Source: Megamerina dolium
Taxonomy: Eukaryota > Arthropoda > Insecta > Diptera > Megamerinidae
Direction: 5' to 3'
DNA length: 64,000 nucleotides
Assembly (NCBI GenBank): GCA_963854835.1
Contig: OY978526.1
Coordinates: 87,286,846-87,350,845, forward strand
The notes under the pieces are model-generated. The model saw only the letters and a program-made list of their open reading frames with translations. It made no database searches and had not been told where the DNA came from. Positions within the stretch are counted from its first letter, which is position 1, and every line of letters starts with the position of its first letter. Below are positions 27,618-39,910 of this stretch, in pieces. The position numbers and the translations under genes were made by a program.

Positions 27618-28059
27618 AATAAAGGTCATTGACATTTGCATTATTACGAATTGCTGTAGTTTTCCAAGTAGCTAGAATATTGTGCCCATTTTGTATTCAC
27701 CGGCAATCGGAGTATGCTTTTCACAAGCTTACGTCCATACATATGTATATGCAGAGGAATTCAACATTACGTTCCCAAATTTTTTAACAGTTGATTTAGC
27801 GATTCTTGCCTTCTTGAATATGTTCGCCTCCATATTATTGTGAATGCGCACTGGATAAAATATAGCTGCAGTTGAAAGCAGTAATCATCCATAAATGATC
27901 CAAATATATCGATTCATCATCACGCTCAAGAACAGAGCGCGCACCAACAATGATTACGGCTTACGTACATATCTAACTACAACATTCAATTTGTGGCAAA
28001 ATTGTAGTCAAAGAACCAATTAGGTGATAATTAGGTGTTTGAAGAGTTGGAAATCGATC
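27618..28059. other. Unassigned DNA between two transposase relics
   Basis: GC content is slightly higher than in the flanks, but I found no motif. It could contain the degraded core of the Merlin-like gene or the 5' part of the DDE relic that follows. Confidence 0.4.
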
Positions 28060-28525
28060 AAATGTTTTTTGATTAAGCAAATTTGTCTCATTTGGAGCAA
28101 CCTCAATCCACAAATGACTCATCAACTATCGGTGCATCCCAAAAAAATTAATTAGTTGTTACAATTTGTGGGTCGGCGGCAAAATAGTCCTTCAAAACGA
28201 AGCTGTCATCGCCAATAGCAACCGTTATAGAGCTATGTTGAAAAATGTTTTGTTCCCAAAGGTACTTCAACATGGTCTTGGAAACCTTTGAACTCAGCAG
28301 AACGGTGCTACATGTCAGATTGCCCGATATATTGAAGGAAATGTGCTAAGCGTGAACAAAACAACTGTCATTGCCAATAGGGACTGTCGTACAACCATGT
28401 TCAATTATTTGTTGCTTTCAAAGGTATTTCAACAGGCCTTTGAGCCCCTTGAATTCAGCAGAATGGTACTACATGGCAGATTGTCCGAGATATTGAAGGA
28501 AGTATGCTAAGCGTGAACAAAATAG
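28060..28525 (+). pseudogene. DDE_3-type ITm transposase relic with internal duplication
   Basis: Translated with frameshifts: KQICLIWSNLNPQMTHQ, then LSVHPKK, VGGKIVLQNE and SNRYRAMLKNVLFPKVLQHG, then QQNGATC.IARYIEGN, the surroundings of the second catalytic Asp (Asp replaced by Asn). These blocks correspond to those in the transposon at 34587-35684 (MHPEKCTV, NGERYRAMITNFVLPKM, FQQ.ATCHIA). A unit of about 162 bp is then repeated in tandem (28203-28364 and 28365-28523), both copies ending GCTAAGCGTGAACAAAA. No ends or third Asp were found. Confidence 0.6.
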
Positions 28526-29601
28526 CATCTATTGCAGGCATGAAAAGCAATATAGCTAGCACTCGTGATTTTTATTTGAATTTAAAAGCCTACGCGCTTT
28601 AAAAAACACCCTATAGTTAGTTTCTTGTTACGCATATCATAATTACTGTCTGAATTATTTTTATGAGAGCAATAAATTTTATATGAATGGTACTCGTAGT
28701 GTCGTATGCATACCCACTTCACTCTAATTATGATTGTGATTGTGATTTTCTGTGTTCTTTTTTTTTTTTTTTTTCTTTTTCTCTTTGTTATATCAGTATC
28801 TTCTTATTATTTCATGTTAATTAAGTGTTGGAAATTTTATAATTACAATGTGTTTATCAATTTTTAATTACAATGTGTGCCGATAATAATGTCATCTTTA
28901 TAAGAAGGGAACTTTAACATTGCATACAAAGCATAATTTAAAAATCAAAAAGAGCTTTAACAACAACTATGTTTCATAATAGTGTAATTTAAGTGATATT
29001 CTAACAATAATAGCAATTGATAAGCAAACAAATAGTATGGGGCTGTGAAGGAGGTGCCGGTGGTATGCGGGTTGGTTACCTTCTTTGCCTTAATTGTTGT
29101 GATGGTGGCTGTTGACACGTCGGGTAGTTTGTTCTAGGCACAGATACCACTCACTTTTTTTTTATTATTAGATTTAAAGTTAGTTTCTTTTTAGTTTATT
29201 TTCTTTCATTTACAATTATTTTCAATTTTCACTTCTTTTCGATTAATATATATGAATTACAATTTTACTCAAATTTAATACCACTCACTGTCTTCAAAAA
29301 GAAGTAAAACGAGAATGAGAATAATAATAAAAAAGATCAAGGGACAAATGTAGAAAAAAAGAGAGCAAGAGAGAGAAAACGGCAAATATGGAAAAAATAA
29401 CATTTTACATTTACAGTGGGTTGCCAACCCAATGGAAAATTATAATTTAAAGTTAATAAAGAAATTAATTAATGGACAGTACGCGACATTTATGTTCTGG
29501 CGTAGACAAATATATTGAACTAATGAAACATATTATGATGTTGAATTTTAAAGCGATTGCTGAATTAGTTTATATATAATTTATTGAATTAAAGATTCAT
29601 A
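28526..29601. other. AT-rich DNA with a small GC-richer island, no supported gene
   Basis: A long T-run lies at 28759-28776. A GC-richer island at 29035-29150 (GGAGGTGCCGGTGGTATGCGG, GACACGTCGGGTAG) stands out. On the minus strand it contains CTAG and AAGGTAACC, an acceptor-like and a donor-like word 54 nt apart, which is too little to call an exon. Confidence 0.5.
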
Positions 29602-30216
29602 TTATAAAGTCTAGGAAAAACAAATATATTATTTTTGCATTAAATTAAAGGTTTTATTTAGCATTTAGATAGAATGATCCGATTTAGGTCAAATATACAC
29701 GTTGTTGCCATTTTGAAGGTAATTTGGTAATGCCTATTACCAAAAAACTGAGACAGTCAATTTTCCAAGCTCATTTTGAGGCAAATTTTTCACCAGCATA
29801 ATCATTCGCCATATATAAGAACAGCTAATAATCAATTGGTGCCAGGTCCGTACTATAAGGTAGATGCATAAGAACCACCCAACCAAGCTCCCGGACTTTC
29901 TGGGCCTGGCGTTGTCCTGATGGAACAGAATTCCTCTTCTATTCATTCACATATTCAGCCGTTTCGGCTTGCGTTTTCGCCTTTATCGAAGAAAACCTGT
30001 AAAATATGTAGTATTTTTTCTATACTGGTGTCCATTTTTGACACATGCTTAAACAATACAGAGTCAAGCAATCACAAACTGCCTGAAAAGTTTATTTAGT
30101 ACGAAATCCTTTCTTTCTGACGCCATCTAGCGTAACCAGATCGCACTTATACAACGCGCTTTCCAAAGCCATCTATTGGAAAAATAATGGATTACTTTTT
30201 ACTACACCTGATATAT
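29602..30216 (-). mobile_element. Internally deleted mellifera-like mariner
   Basis: Both ends match the element at 57019-58066: TATAAAGTCTAGG on the left and TACTACACCTGATATAT on the right. The minus strand has the 5' untranslated part, the start region (GACACCAGTATAG; KAKTQAETAEYVNE-like), then jumps straight to RRGILFHQDNARP (second Asp) and the Pro-rich C-terminal region. The D1 region is missing. The junction GTGAATGAATAG combines words that flank the missing segment in the full copy (GTGAATAG near 57280, GCGAATAG near 57665), suggesting loss through short repeats. It is about 615 bp and non-autonomous. Confidence 0.82.
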
Positions 30217-32279
30217 ATTGTGTAGTATACGGAATTTCTTGTGCTGAATCGTTGAATATGTTGAATAGAACTTACAGTGGATTTGCTTAATCAAAAATCC
30301 AAATGTATTAGTTCCACATAACATTCAAAGGTGTTCATAAAGATATTCATAATACGTCTCAGATCAAATCAGTGCTCCAAAATTGGCTGCAATTGAAGAA
30401 AACTTCGATAAAAGAAAGAAATTCGTATTTTCTCGATAATCTTCATTACAGAAAATAATTGTAAATAATTCCAAATAATTAATTAACGCTTCAGCTTCTA
30501 CAGCAATCGGTAGTCAAATCAAGTCATTTTTTGTAAAAAAAAATAATAGAAAAACACTTTCAGTTTAAGTTGCCTTCCGAATGTGTAAGTGAACGGAAAT
30601 GACGTTTTTTTAGTTGTTGAACGTTTTGCATTTCTTTTCAACAATTCTTTCTCACACTTGTTGTTGTTGTTATTGTTGTGTAAATATAAGTATGCCATAT
30701 AATGCAATATGGAACGCACTTGACTGCAATTCAAGATGCTTTTTATTGTTGTTTAGTTTAGCGATTTTGATTTTTATTATTTGCTACTATTTCGTAATTT
30801 TTTTGTTTGCGTTTTACAAATGCCTTTCACATATTTGGTACACATACTCATGCGTATGTATATGTATTATTGCCTACAAGTAACTATATGTATTTCGAAT
30901 GAAGAAATAAAAATTGTATGCATGCAGTTGACGATTTTTTTTTGTTTTGTTCTTTCATCTTCTTTCATCGCATTCCTGAACACAGTGGGAAGCATTTGTT
31001 GTTCTGCAATATTTTGCACCATTTGTGGCTGATACAACTGTGATTTAAAGCAACAGATTTTGCACTTATTCTATTGGTTTTTCTATGTTGAAGAAAAATT
31101 CACTACGGTGAAGACACAATACATACAATTGTACAATTTTCACGCTCATTTCCACTTAAATGCATTTGAAGTGAATAGCGCCATAACACACTGTACAACC
31201 GTTATTTTTATTGTAAAAAAAATATTATAAATATAAAATGACAGGTAATTATATATGCAATTTAAAATCAATATTTATTCAAAAACTACCCCAAATATTT
31301 CCATGTAAAAATAACATTTTGAAAAGAGCCAATACGAGTAGATTAAATTTCAATGGAACAATTTGATTTCGAAATGTTATTGAACCTCTGCAAAGTCTTT
31401 ACTATTTTTACTTAATAGCGGATTATCGTAACATCCATATTATTGTTGTAATTAGTTATTTTGGTAAACTGTTCTTATTGGTCTTCAATTTGCTCAATAT
31501 GTACACTCCTCATTGGTAAGTAGGCAGATAGATATTCACTATACATAATTACATCTATGCGAACGATATCTTGCTTTTAGCTCAATACTATTAAAGACAC
31601 GACTTATTAATTGGCACAAAAATTTTATACCAAAATCTATTTTAAATCGCAATAAGCACACTATCTTCTTTAATTATCAAACCAATCAGCTACCCAATAT
31701 ATTAGTTATGGGTGCCTGATCCTTTATTATTTTGGTTTTCTTTCATCGCCGGATATTTAGAATTTTCATCATTAAAACAATCGAGACAAAATATCGAAAA
31801 TCATATACACAGAAGACATAAACAGTTCTGAACCTCCCATCAATTAAATACAAAACAAGAAACATTTATTTAATCAATCAATTTTACTGAATATAAAAAA
31901 TATCATGACCAACCATCGTAATGGTCGTAAAAATGCCAAATCAATAAATTATTTGCTGTTGCAGCGTCTAGAAAACGTGATTGCTTCGAATGTGGTTACA
32001 TATACTCATGGTGTATGTGTATTTATAATAACAGCTGTTGATCAAACAAAGAAACCCCTTACAAATGGTTATATAAATAAAGTTCTACTAACATTACGGA
32101 GCTATACGCACATAAAACCTATTTAAGTTACCACTATGAAATTTATTGAGATTTATTATGTATTTGTGCTTTAAAGCGTGCCATAGCGCAATTTTTTGTC
32201 CGTTATGTTCGTCTATTGGTCATATCCTTTTACAAATATTTTGGCAAAAACTAGCTAAACTTGATGGACTGTCATTGTC
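30217..32279. other. AT-rich DNA without a recognisable gene
   Basis: Contains a short TTG repeat near 30659-30677 and homopolymers. Reading frames of 60-90 codons are Phe/Ile/Tyr-rich and show no family features. Confidence 0.55.
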
Positions 32280-32880
32280 GATAAGGATTGATAAAACGCG
32301 GGCATTTTGTTTCCAAGTCGGGGTATTTCTCAGTCAGCCAGGGTTAACAAGAGGACAGAGTAAAAACTCTTGTTGTAGGAAGAGAACCGTCTGGTAGATC
32401 TGTCTCAGCAGAAGTCTCTAAGCGACTGATAGTTGTGTAAGGTACCGTGACCAGCACCCTGGCCTCACACCTAGAAGAGGGAGATCCTTGATAACAATAT
32501 ATACATAGGAATCACCAACGTGGCGGCGTATGGTTGCTCTTGGTATATGCGGTTAGCCAAAATGACCCCGGGTAGAGCTGAGGACTCACAGGCGACTTCT
32601 TTGAGCGAGCTGTCGATTATTGAATGCCTGGCTTAAAGCAAGAACTACTTATAGCCGCCGAGCGAATTAATGCCAGCGCGAATATAAGAGCACTTGTTGG
32701 GGTAGCAGAGCTAATCGTACGGGCCGATTCAAAATTCAGCAAGATCATATTAATTAGTAGATCAGATTACTACTTATTCGATCAAGCGTCGGTGGTTTCA
32801 TCCCATGCGTTAGAAATTTATGCATCTTTAGTACATATCTATGCACAAAGCATCTAGGAATTATGCAGTGTAAAATTCCT
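32280..32880. other. Unclassified GC-richer island
   Basis: About 600 bp that is markedly less AT-rich than its flanks and shows disrupted frames on the plus strand (for example VSAEVSKRLIVV, STLASHLEEGDP, LKQELLIAAERINASANIRA). The composition resembles degraded coding DNA such as an old retroelement, but no domain was recognised and no ends were found. It could also be remnant host exon sequence. Confidence 0.4.
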
Positions 32881-34586
32881 ATGACGCTACGTTTTACGCA
32901 TTGAGTGAAAATTCACTTTAATCTTTCTTCTTTCTCTGTTATCATAGCGACTGACTATACGAGTATGTGTATGTGTGTATACACCTATGTATACTATATA
33001 TGGTTTGTATATTTGTAGTGCGTGGGGTTTTTAATGATTTTATGGAGAGTTTGGAGATAGGTATGTGAAAGGCTGTAACAGGCCCAGTTTTAGCTTGTTA
33101 CAACCTTTAAAAATTATGAATGAGCTTGTACACTATAAGTGTTAAGACATTTTTTTGATATGTGTATATGAACAAGTATATAATTATTTGCTCATTTTGT
33201 TTAATACTTCAAAACATACTGTGTTAAAATAGAAACAGTTTTTCAAGTAAATGCTAAAATCAATTGTACAATTTGCTCCCAATTTCATACCGATTTGTTA
33301 AAAAGAAGATGAATGGATTTGATTGTCAAAACATGTCTCTCTCTCTCTCTCTCTCACTCTCTCTCTCTCTCTCTCATTGCACGAGCTTTATGTCTTATGT
33401 ACAGAGAGTTCCGATTGTCAATATCTCAAATGTGAACTGCTTACAGTGTTATCACAACTTTCTTAAAAGTACATTTTCATTTTCGTTTCACTTGTGTGTG
33501 CACCGGTACTTTCTGCGGTTTATGGTATGCAAACCGTAGCTGCATAGTTCTGCTCCAGTATTTGAGACATTCTAGCTAGTGCATCAGGCTTTTCGAATAG
33601 TACGTGTACAAGCTTGCTGCGTGTACGATTAAGTTGCATAAACATTCATTGAACCGTACAATATGTGATGTGTATGTGGTAGTTATTTAGATAAAGCAAA
33701 CCTTCATGTTGGCAACAGTAAGTCTTTCTAGTCATAGAACCAAAAGAATAGGCATACATAGCGTAGCACAAAAGCAATGCAGCTTACTTACATACATTTT
33801 ATTTTATTTATTTTTTTACATGTATTTTAAATAATAAAATATCAACTATAACATAGAATATACATAGATAGGTATTTGTAAATAGAAACAAAACATAATT
33901 AACTTTCATAAAATTTTGAATTTTGCCTTTTTTAGTAATTATGCTGGCATATTGCCAATTCAAGACCTTCAAAGTTGTTCTTAATCTGAAGGCAACACTT
34001 TTAAAATGAGCATACTTTTTTATTTATTTTTTATTTACTCTAAGGACATGCGTCTGACACTTTTGATCCACAAACTAATAACAAACATTTCGGCAAGCAT
34101 TGAAATGTCTATTTATCTATATGTAGTTGATTATATTATGTGATACTTCATTTAAAATTGCCATGGGAAAAACTTTGTTGTTGCTTCGAATGTGGTTACT
34201 TGGCCTTCACCCAGTTTCAACGTCAGTATCGAACACCATTTATTGATTACATTTCAAAATGTGTAGTGAGAAATTTTTTTAGTTGGATAAAATTGTGGTT
34301 TTCTTTACATTTGAAAACATTCGTGGAAATGCATTATTTTCATGATAGCTGGCACTTCAAAATGAAGTAACATTGACTGATTTTTAATAGGTATTAAAGT
34401 AAGCACAAAGAAGTGGTTACATTATAATATCAAATAACTTTAATGAATTAACAAAAGGTAAGTGGCCATATTATACCGTTGAAATTTGAAAAATTCCTAG
34501 TTGATTTAGGACACAATTGTTAATTAAAATAAAATTTTGTGGTATTTTCCATAAAATTTTCTATTTTGTTTTTGTTTGTTATAACA
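32881..34586. other. AT-rich DNA without a recognisable gene
   Basis: Holds a (CT)n microsatellite at 33334-33375. A 76-codon frame at 34140-34370 has no motif. Nothing else recognised. Confidence 0.55.
33334..33375. repeat. (CT)n microsatellite with one CA interruption
   Basis: A run of about 20 CT units is interrupted once by CA near 33355. The Ser/Leu repeat peptide across it is not a gene. Confidence 0.9.
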
Positions 34587-35684
34587 AAGGGTGCTTTTTA
34601 GCAACTTTTTTTTTTGGCTGATCAGCCAAAATGACATGAATCGACTTACAAATGAACAACGGTTGCAGGTTATTGAATTTTATTATCAAAATGCATGCTC
34701 GGTTAAGAAAGTGTATCGTTCACTTCTTTCATTTTGTCAGGTCAAAAGTCAGTTTGGGCGACCTTCTGAGGCGACTATACGGAATGTTGTGTTGTTGACG
34801 ACCGCGAATTATCGATTCAGCAGCGTTCGCAGCAATTGGGCCTCTGTTACTCCACTATGTGGAAAATTTTCGAAAGGATTTCGGTGTAAAATCTTTTAAA
34901 ATACAGCTGGTGCAAGAATTGGAGCCACACGACGTACCACAACGGCTAACTTTTGGTTAATGGGCGCTAGCAAAGTTGGATGAAGATCCACTTTTTTATC
35001 GGAAAATTGTGTTCAGCGACGAAGCTCATTTCTGATTGAATGGATACGAGAACAATTAAAAATGCCGTACTTGGTGTGAAGAGCAGTCATACGCATTGCA
35101 AGAACTGCCAATGCATCCCGAAAAATGCACTGTTTAATGTGGATTATCGGCCAATGACATCATTGGACCGCACTTTTTCAAAGACGACAAAGGCAGGAAC
35201 ATTACTGTGAATGGCGAGCGCTACCGTGCGATGATTACAAACTTTGTTTTGCCCAAAATGGAAGATCTAGACTTGGCTGACATGTGGTTTCAACAAGCCA
35301 CATGCCACATAGCATGCGAAACAATGGCCCAATTGAGAGGCGAGTTCCGTGAACTTAGTTTATTTCACGTTTGGGGCCGGTTAATTGACCTCCCAGATCG
35401 TGCGATTTAACACCTTAAGACTATTTTTTATGGGGCTATATTGAGGCTTATATCCATAGCGTCAAGCCCGCAACTGGTAGACGCACTGGAAGATAATATT
35501 GAAGAATTTATTCGTCAGATACCGGTCGATATGTTAAAGAGAGAGTATGCCAAAATTCGACCCAGCGAATGAACTATTGAATTATATAGATCGTTCTATC
35601 GACTCAAATAAAGATTTCATAAATTTTCTAAATTTTATGTTTTTTTTTTTAATCAAATCCGAAGGCTCTTAAAAAATCACCCTG
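34587..35684 (+). mobile_element. DDE_3-type ITm transposon, dead
   Basis: Termini AAGGGTGCTTTTTAGC at 34587 and AAAAAATCACCCTG ending 35684 are inverted relatives; TA follows on the right. The plus strand starts MNRLTNEQRLQVIEFYYQNA, a helix-turn-helix type opening, then GRPSEATIRNVV. After frameshifts come LVQELEPHDVPQRLTF, KIVFSDEAHF (first Asp near 35015), MHPEKCTV, IIGPHFF, VNGERYRAMITNFVLPKMED and MWFQQATCHIACE, where the DG with the second Asp is deleted. The third-Asp block is degraded near 35390. The family is the insect ITm group with long FSDEAHFWLNG/FQQDGATCH motifs. At about 1.1 kb it is close to full length but has several stops. Confidence 0.8.
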
Positions 35685-37744
35685 TATATAGTATATGGAT
35701 CAACATCAAGATCAATTATAAATAAAAAAAACACACATACATATGTAAGTTAATTTAGAACACAATTGTAAAATAACTAAATTTTTGTGGTACCTTCTAT
35801 ATATATCTTTCTCTTTTGTTTTTTTTTATTATAATACATACATTTAATTCAATAGACATATGCTACTATGCATTTGCTTTAAATAATTCAAGTGTAACAT
35901 TTTATGCTAAATAAACTCAATTTGTGTAAAAATAAAAACTGAACTTAAATTATTCTAAAATATTCATATAAACCAGTAATTGAAATTAGAGCCCCAAGCA
36001 TTGGTCTATCCTCTTGTCCAGTATAGCTCTACGTCTTATGACTATTTTTATTTTCTAACAGCTTTTTCATTGTTAATTAAACCACAAATTATAGTGGCAA
36101 AATTATTTTAATTTAAATATTTCAAATTATAAGCTACATTAGTGATTTTCTATATAAGAATGTATATATATATGATCTAAATATTGGAAATTCATTCAAA
36201 TCTAAAACGACACTTGACAATAACCGCTCGACTTTTACAGCAAATATTATTGATATACATACGAACACATTTCTATATACAACAGCAGACAATAATGGAC
36301 CATTTCAATAGCAATTTGCTGAAGAAGCTCTATCGATGATACAAACAAAGATGACTATAATAAAATCAAAAATAGCTGAGTTGTCAAAAAAAGAAAATTT
36401 CTCCTTTCTATCTCCTGTCTTTGTGCTATTATTTCGTAAGAATTATATAAAACGCCATGGGAACAATATATACAATGGCCAACAAAATACATACATACAT
36501 GAACAATAAGAATGTATATATGGGAATCCAACACTATGTTTTTGTTAGTGTTGGCATTTTCCTTTTTTCTTCTTCTCGCTAACTTTATTTGCTTCCTTTC
36601 AGTTTTTGAACGAGTGTAGAATTATAAAATATTAACCATAAATATACCACTGGCTCGAAATACGTACAAACGAGAAGGAACGAAGGAACAATACGCTATT
36701 TGCCGTTGTTTCTCATTATGTGAAGGGTATTTTATATAGGCCCCCCAAAATAGAAACAAACTATTGTACGATTTGTTAGTCTTTTAATAAAAACTAGTCA
36801 GCAGTCTGTCTACACGTACACACTATCATACAGAGGCAATGGAGTAGCAAAGATGTAGTTGTGCCTTAAATAGTAGCCAAACCATGAACACGTTTGAAAG
36901 ATAGACAAGAAAAAAAGGTTTTGGTTATATTTGAAAAATTATGTGGTGACCATTGCGTACATACCAATGGGTACTGCTGCTTTATTATTATATTATTCCT
37001 CTTCTTATTCGTATATTTCCTTTAGTTTCTTATATTTGTTGACAATTCGTGAAGAAACCTTCATTACCATGAATTAAATGTGAGAGTAAGAGAGAATGCG
37101 GTGTTGGGAAAAACAAATGAGCCCCTCGAGCTTAAGGTGTAAGCTGTCAAATATTGTATCATTTTACAAATTTAATTTACAATTTTGTGTTGGCAAGTCA
37201 AAAATGAACAAAAATACGACAAATACTAGACGATTTTCAGTTGGCGAATATTTGTGCAGATACTTCCCCACCCTAAAACTTAGCCCAGAGATATAATATG
37301 ACAAGAGCATTTGCAAAATTGTATTCACAAAAGTTTTCCATTAATATTTAACCTTTATGATTAGCATGTAGCATAAATTGAAATTTCCAACACCAACAAA
37401 GTGACAGTTTAGGCATTGACCAAATTATTGTTGTCATATAATAAATTGGAATAATAATAATAATAAATTTGTTTGTTCATCATGTCGTATTATGGGTTGT
37501 GACAATGTTTATTTAAATTCCAAATTTATAAGAATATACTTTAATTGATCTAAAACGGTCTACTAATAACGGATATTTGTATTACAAAATATGTTATACA
37601 TATAGTATAAACAAATAGGGCAATACATTTGAGTAGATAATTATGTAAAAGTTGTGGTGAACAATTTTGCCTCTTATAAATTATAAATACGAGGCATGAT
37701 TGATTAAAATCTGTGTGAAACCCAAAAATTTACCCATTGTGTCA
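35685..37744. other. AT-rich DNA without a recognisable gene
   Basis: AT low-complexity DNA with short ATAC and TAA repeats (for example near 37450-37470). A 66-codon frame at 37096-37296 has no recognisable motif. Confidence 0.6.
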
Positions 37745-38875
37745 CCATTCATCACTGATGCTTACATCCTGGGCATCTACAGAGGCAGTGGTAAACAGTT
37801 TCATCCTCTTCCTGATACTGGCAGCTGCGATAAAAAGCGCTAGCCGGTAAACCAAGCCTTGTAGCTTGCCTACCCACAAGCCAGTGGCCCGTGAGTATGG
37901 CAATTACATTACTGATAAATTTCCTACTCATTGACAATAGTGAACGAGTTCTTCTATTGTCAAGAGTTGGCCAGACTTTCCTAGAAGTAACACAAGAGCT
38001 CTCATCCTGCCATCTTCTGTTGTCTATGGTGAGGCAATGTGGTGTGATAAGAAGCTTGCATGTTGCAAGAGGAATTCCTACTTCATGAGATGGATAGATC
38101 TCTGGCAACCTAGTGCCCTATCTTGCCAATTCATCTACCCCACAGTTCTCTGGAATATCCCTATGCCCCGGTACCCATCCAATGTATACATTGTAGTGCT
38201 CCGCTATCTCGTTAAGGGCTGAGCGGCATTTAAGGGTAAGTGGCGATTTGTCGAACGATTTGTACCGCCTCCTTTATAGCCATAATCTCGGCTTGAAAAA
38301 CGCTGCAAAAGTCTAGTAATCGGAACTTAAGTTTAACGCGTAAGGAATCCGAAAGGACGCCACCTCCTACCCTTCCCTCTAATTTGGAGAATGTGTCCGT
38401 GTACAATTGTACCGATTGAACTTCAGTTTCATTAACAATACCCCTATTACGTTCGTCCCTTGAGGGTATATGGGTTGAGAATCTCTTGTCAAAACATGGT
38501 ATAGGAATGGTATAGTCGATGGCATTCGGAATTGTAGTGCACTCCTCCAGGATCTTTGAAACCCGGCTAGGTTGATCCCAGCGTGAAGCCATATTTAGCC
38601 TAATTGCTGATATAAGCGTTCTCTGTTTGCCAAATAGATCTGCAGGGAGTAGATGTAATAGCAATTCGAGTGCTTTTGATGGGGTTGTTTTTAGAGCACC
38701 TGTTGTCAATACCGCAAACGTCCTTTAAACATTATCTATTAGCTGTCTGTTGCTTTACGCACGATTCCCTTCGTGTTTGATTTTGAACTTAGTTTTCTAT
38801 CTAAAGTTATACCCAAGTACTTCGCCTGATCAGTTAGCTTTAGGCTAGTTCTCCCTTTTTTAGGTAAGGTAAAAA
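37745..38875 (-). mobile_element. LINE with RNase H domain, 3' part of ORF2
   Basis: Reading leftwards, the RT C-terminal block LKLTDQAKYLGI..D.KLSSK (about 38865-38780) is followed, after a deletion, by TTGALKTTPSKALELLLHLL. The RNase H domain follows: first motif LYTDTFSKLEGRVGGGV near 38390 (normally TDGSK), second motif FCSVFQAEIMAIKEAV near 38290, a deletion removing the third motif, and the fourth motif GWVPGHRDI....GVDELAR near 38170-38110. Downstream lie LTGHWLVGRQATRLGLP and a zinc-knuckle-like CQYQEEDETVYHCLCRCPGC at the C-terminus. RT plus RNase H plus terminal Cys/His motif points to the LOA/I-type LINE groups. It is 5'-truncated, frameshifted and dead. Confidence 0.82.
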
Positions 38876-39076
38876 TAGGGTGATCTTATTCATTTTCATT
38901 TTATAGGGCAGCTTCAATAACGAGTAGAAATAGGGGGTAGGAATAGTGGAAGAAAATGTTTGGTGGAAAAAAAATTTGGCAGTGGATCATATGCATATTT
39001 TATTCCCCCATCAGAGAAATGTGAGAGATTTTTATAAAAACCAACATTTTGTAGTGGAGTCTCCTTAATGGTTGTG
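38876..39076. other. Short unassigned spacer
   Basis: AT-rich sequence between the LINE and the SINE target site, with no feature seen. Confidence 0.5.
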
Positions 39077-39089
39077 ATATGAGATAGAT

Positions 39090-39600
<511 letters not shown>

Positions 39601-39716
39601 TAGATAAGTTTCAGAAAAATGTTGGGTAGAAGAAATTGATAGTGTTCGTTGGACTCGTGGAAGCGAATTTTATTATTACGTCAATTTTGTATGTGGCACT
39701 CTTTAAGGGGATAAAG

Positions 39717-39910
39717 GGTAAGTTTGCTTGGAAAAATTATTTTTTGTTTTTTTTTTAATTTCAATGGTGGTCTATCATAGATATTACCCATCAAATTGTG
39801 ACTTCTGGGCAGATAAGGGTAATTTTACTTGGGAAAGTTATTTTATAAAAATATTAATGGTAGTCTATCATAGATATTACCCATCAGTAGGTGACTTCTG
39901 GACAGATTCA
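39717..39910. repeat. Tandem duplication of a unit of about 95-100 bp
   Basis: Two consecutive units both contain GGGTAA, TTGG.AAA.TTATTTT, GGT(G/A)GTCTATCATAGATAT and TACCCATCA..TTGTGACTTCTGG-like sequence (units about 39717-39816 and 39817-39910). They are non-coding. Confidence 0.85.

Noticed and set aside
34140..34370. 76-codon frame upstream of the 34.6-kb transposon
   Set aside because: It lies outside the inverted repeats, has no motif and is not collinear with transposase sequence.
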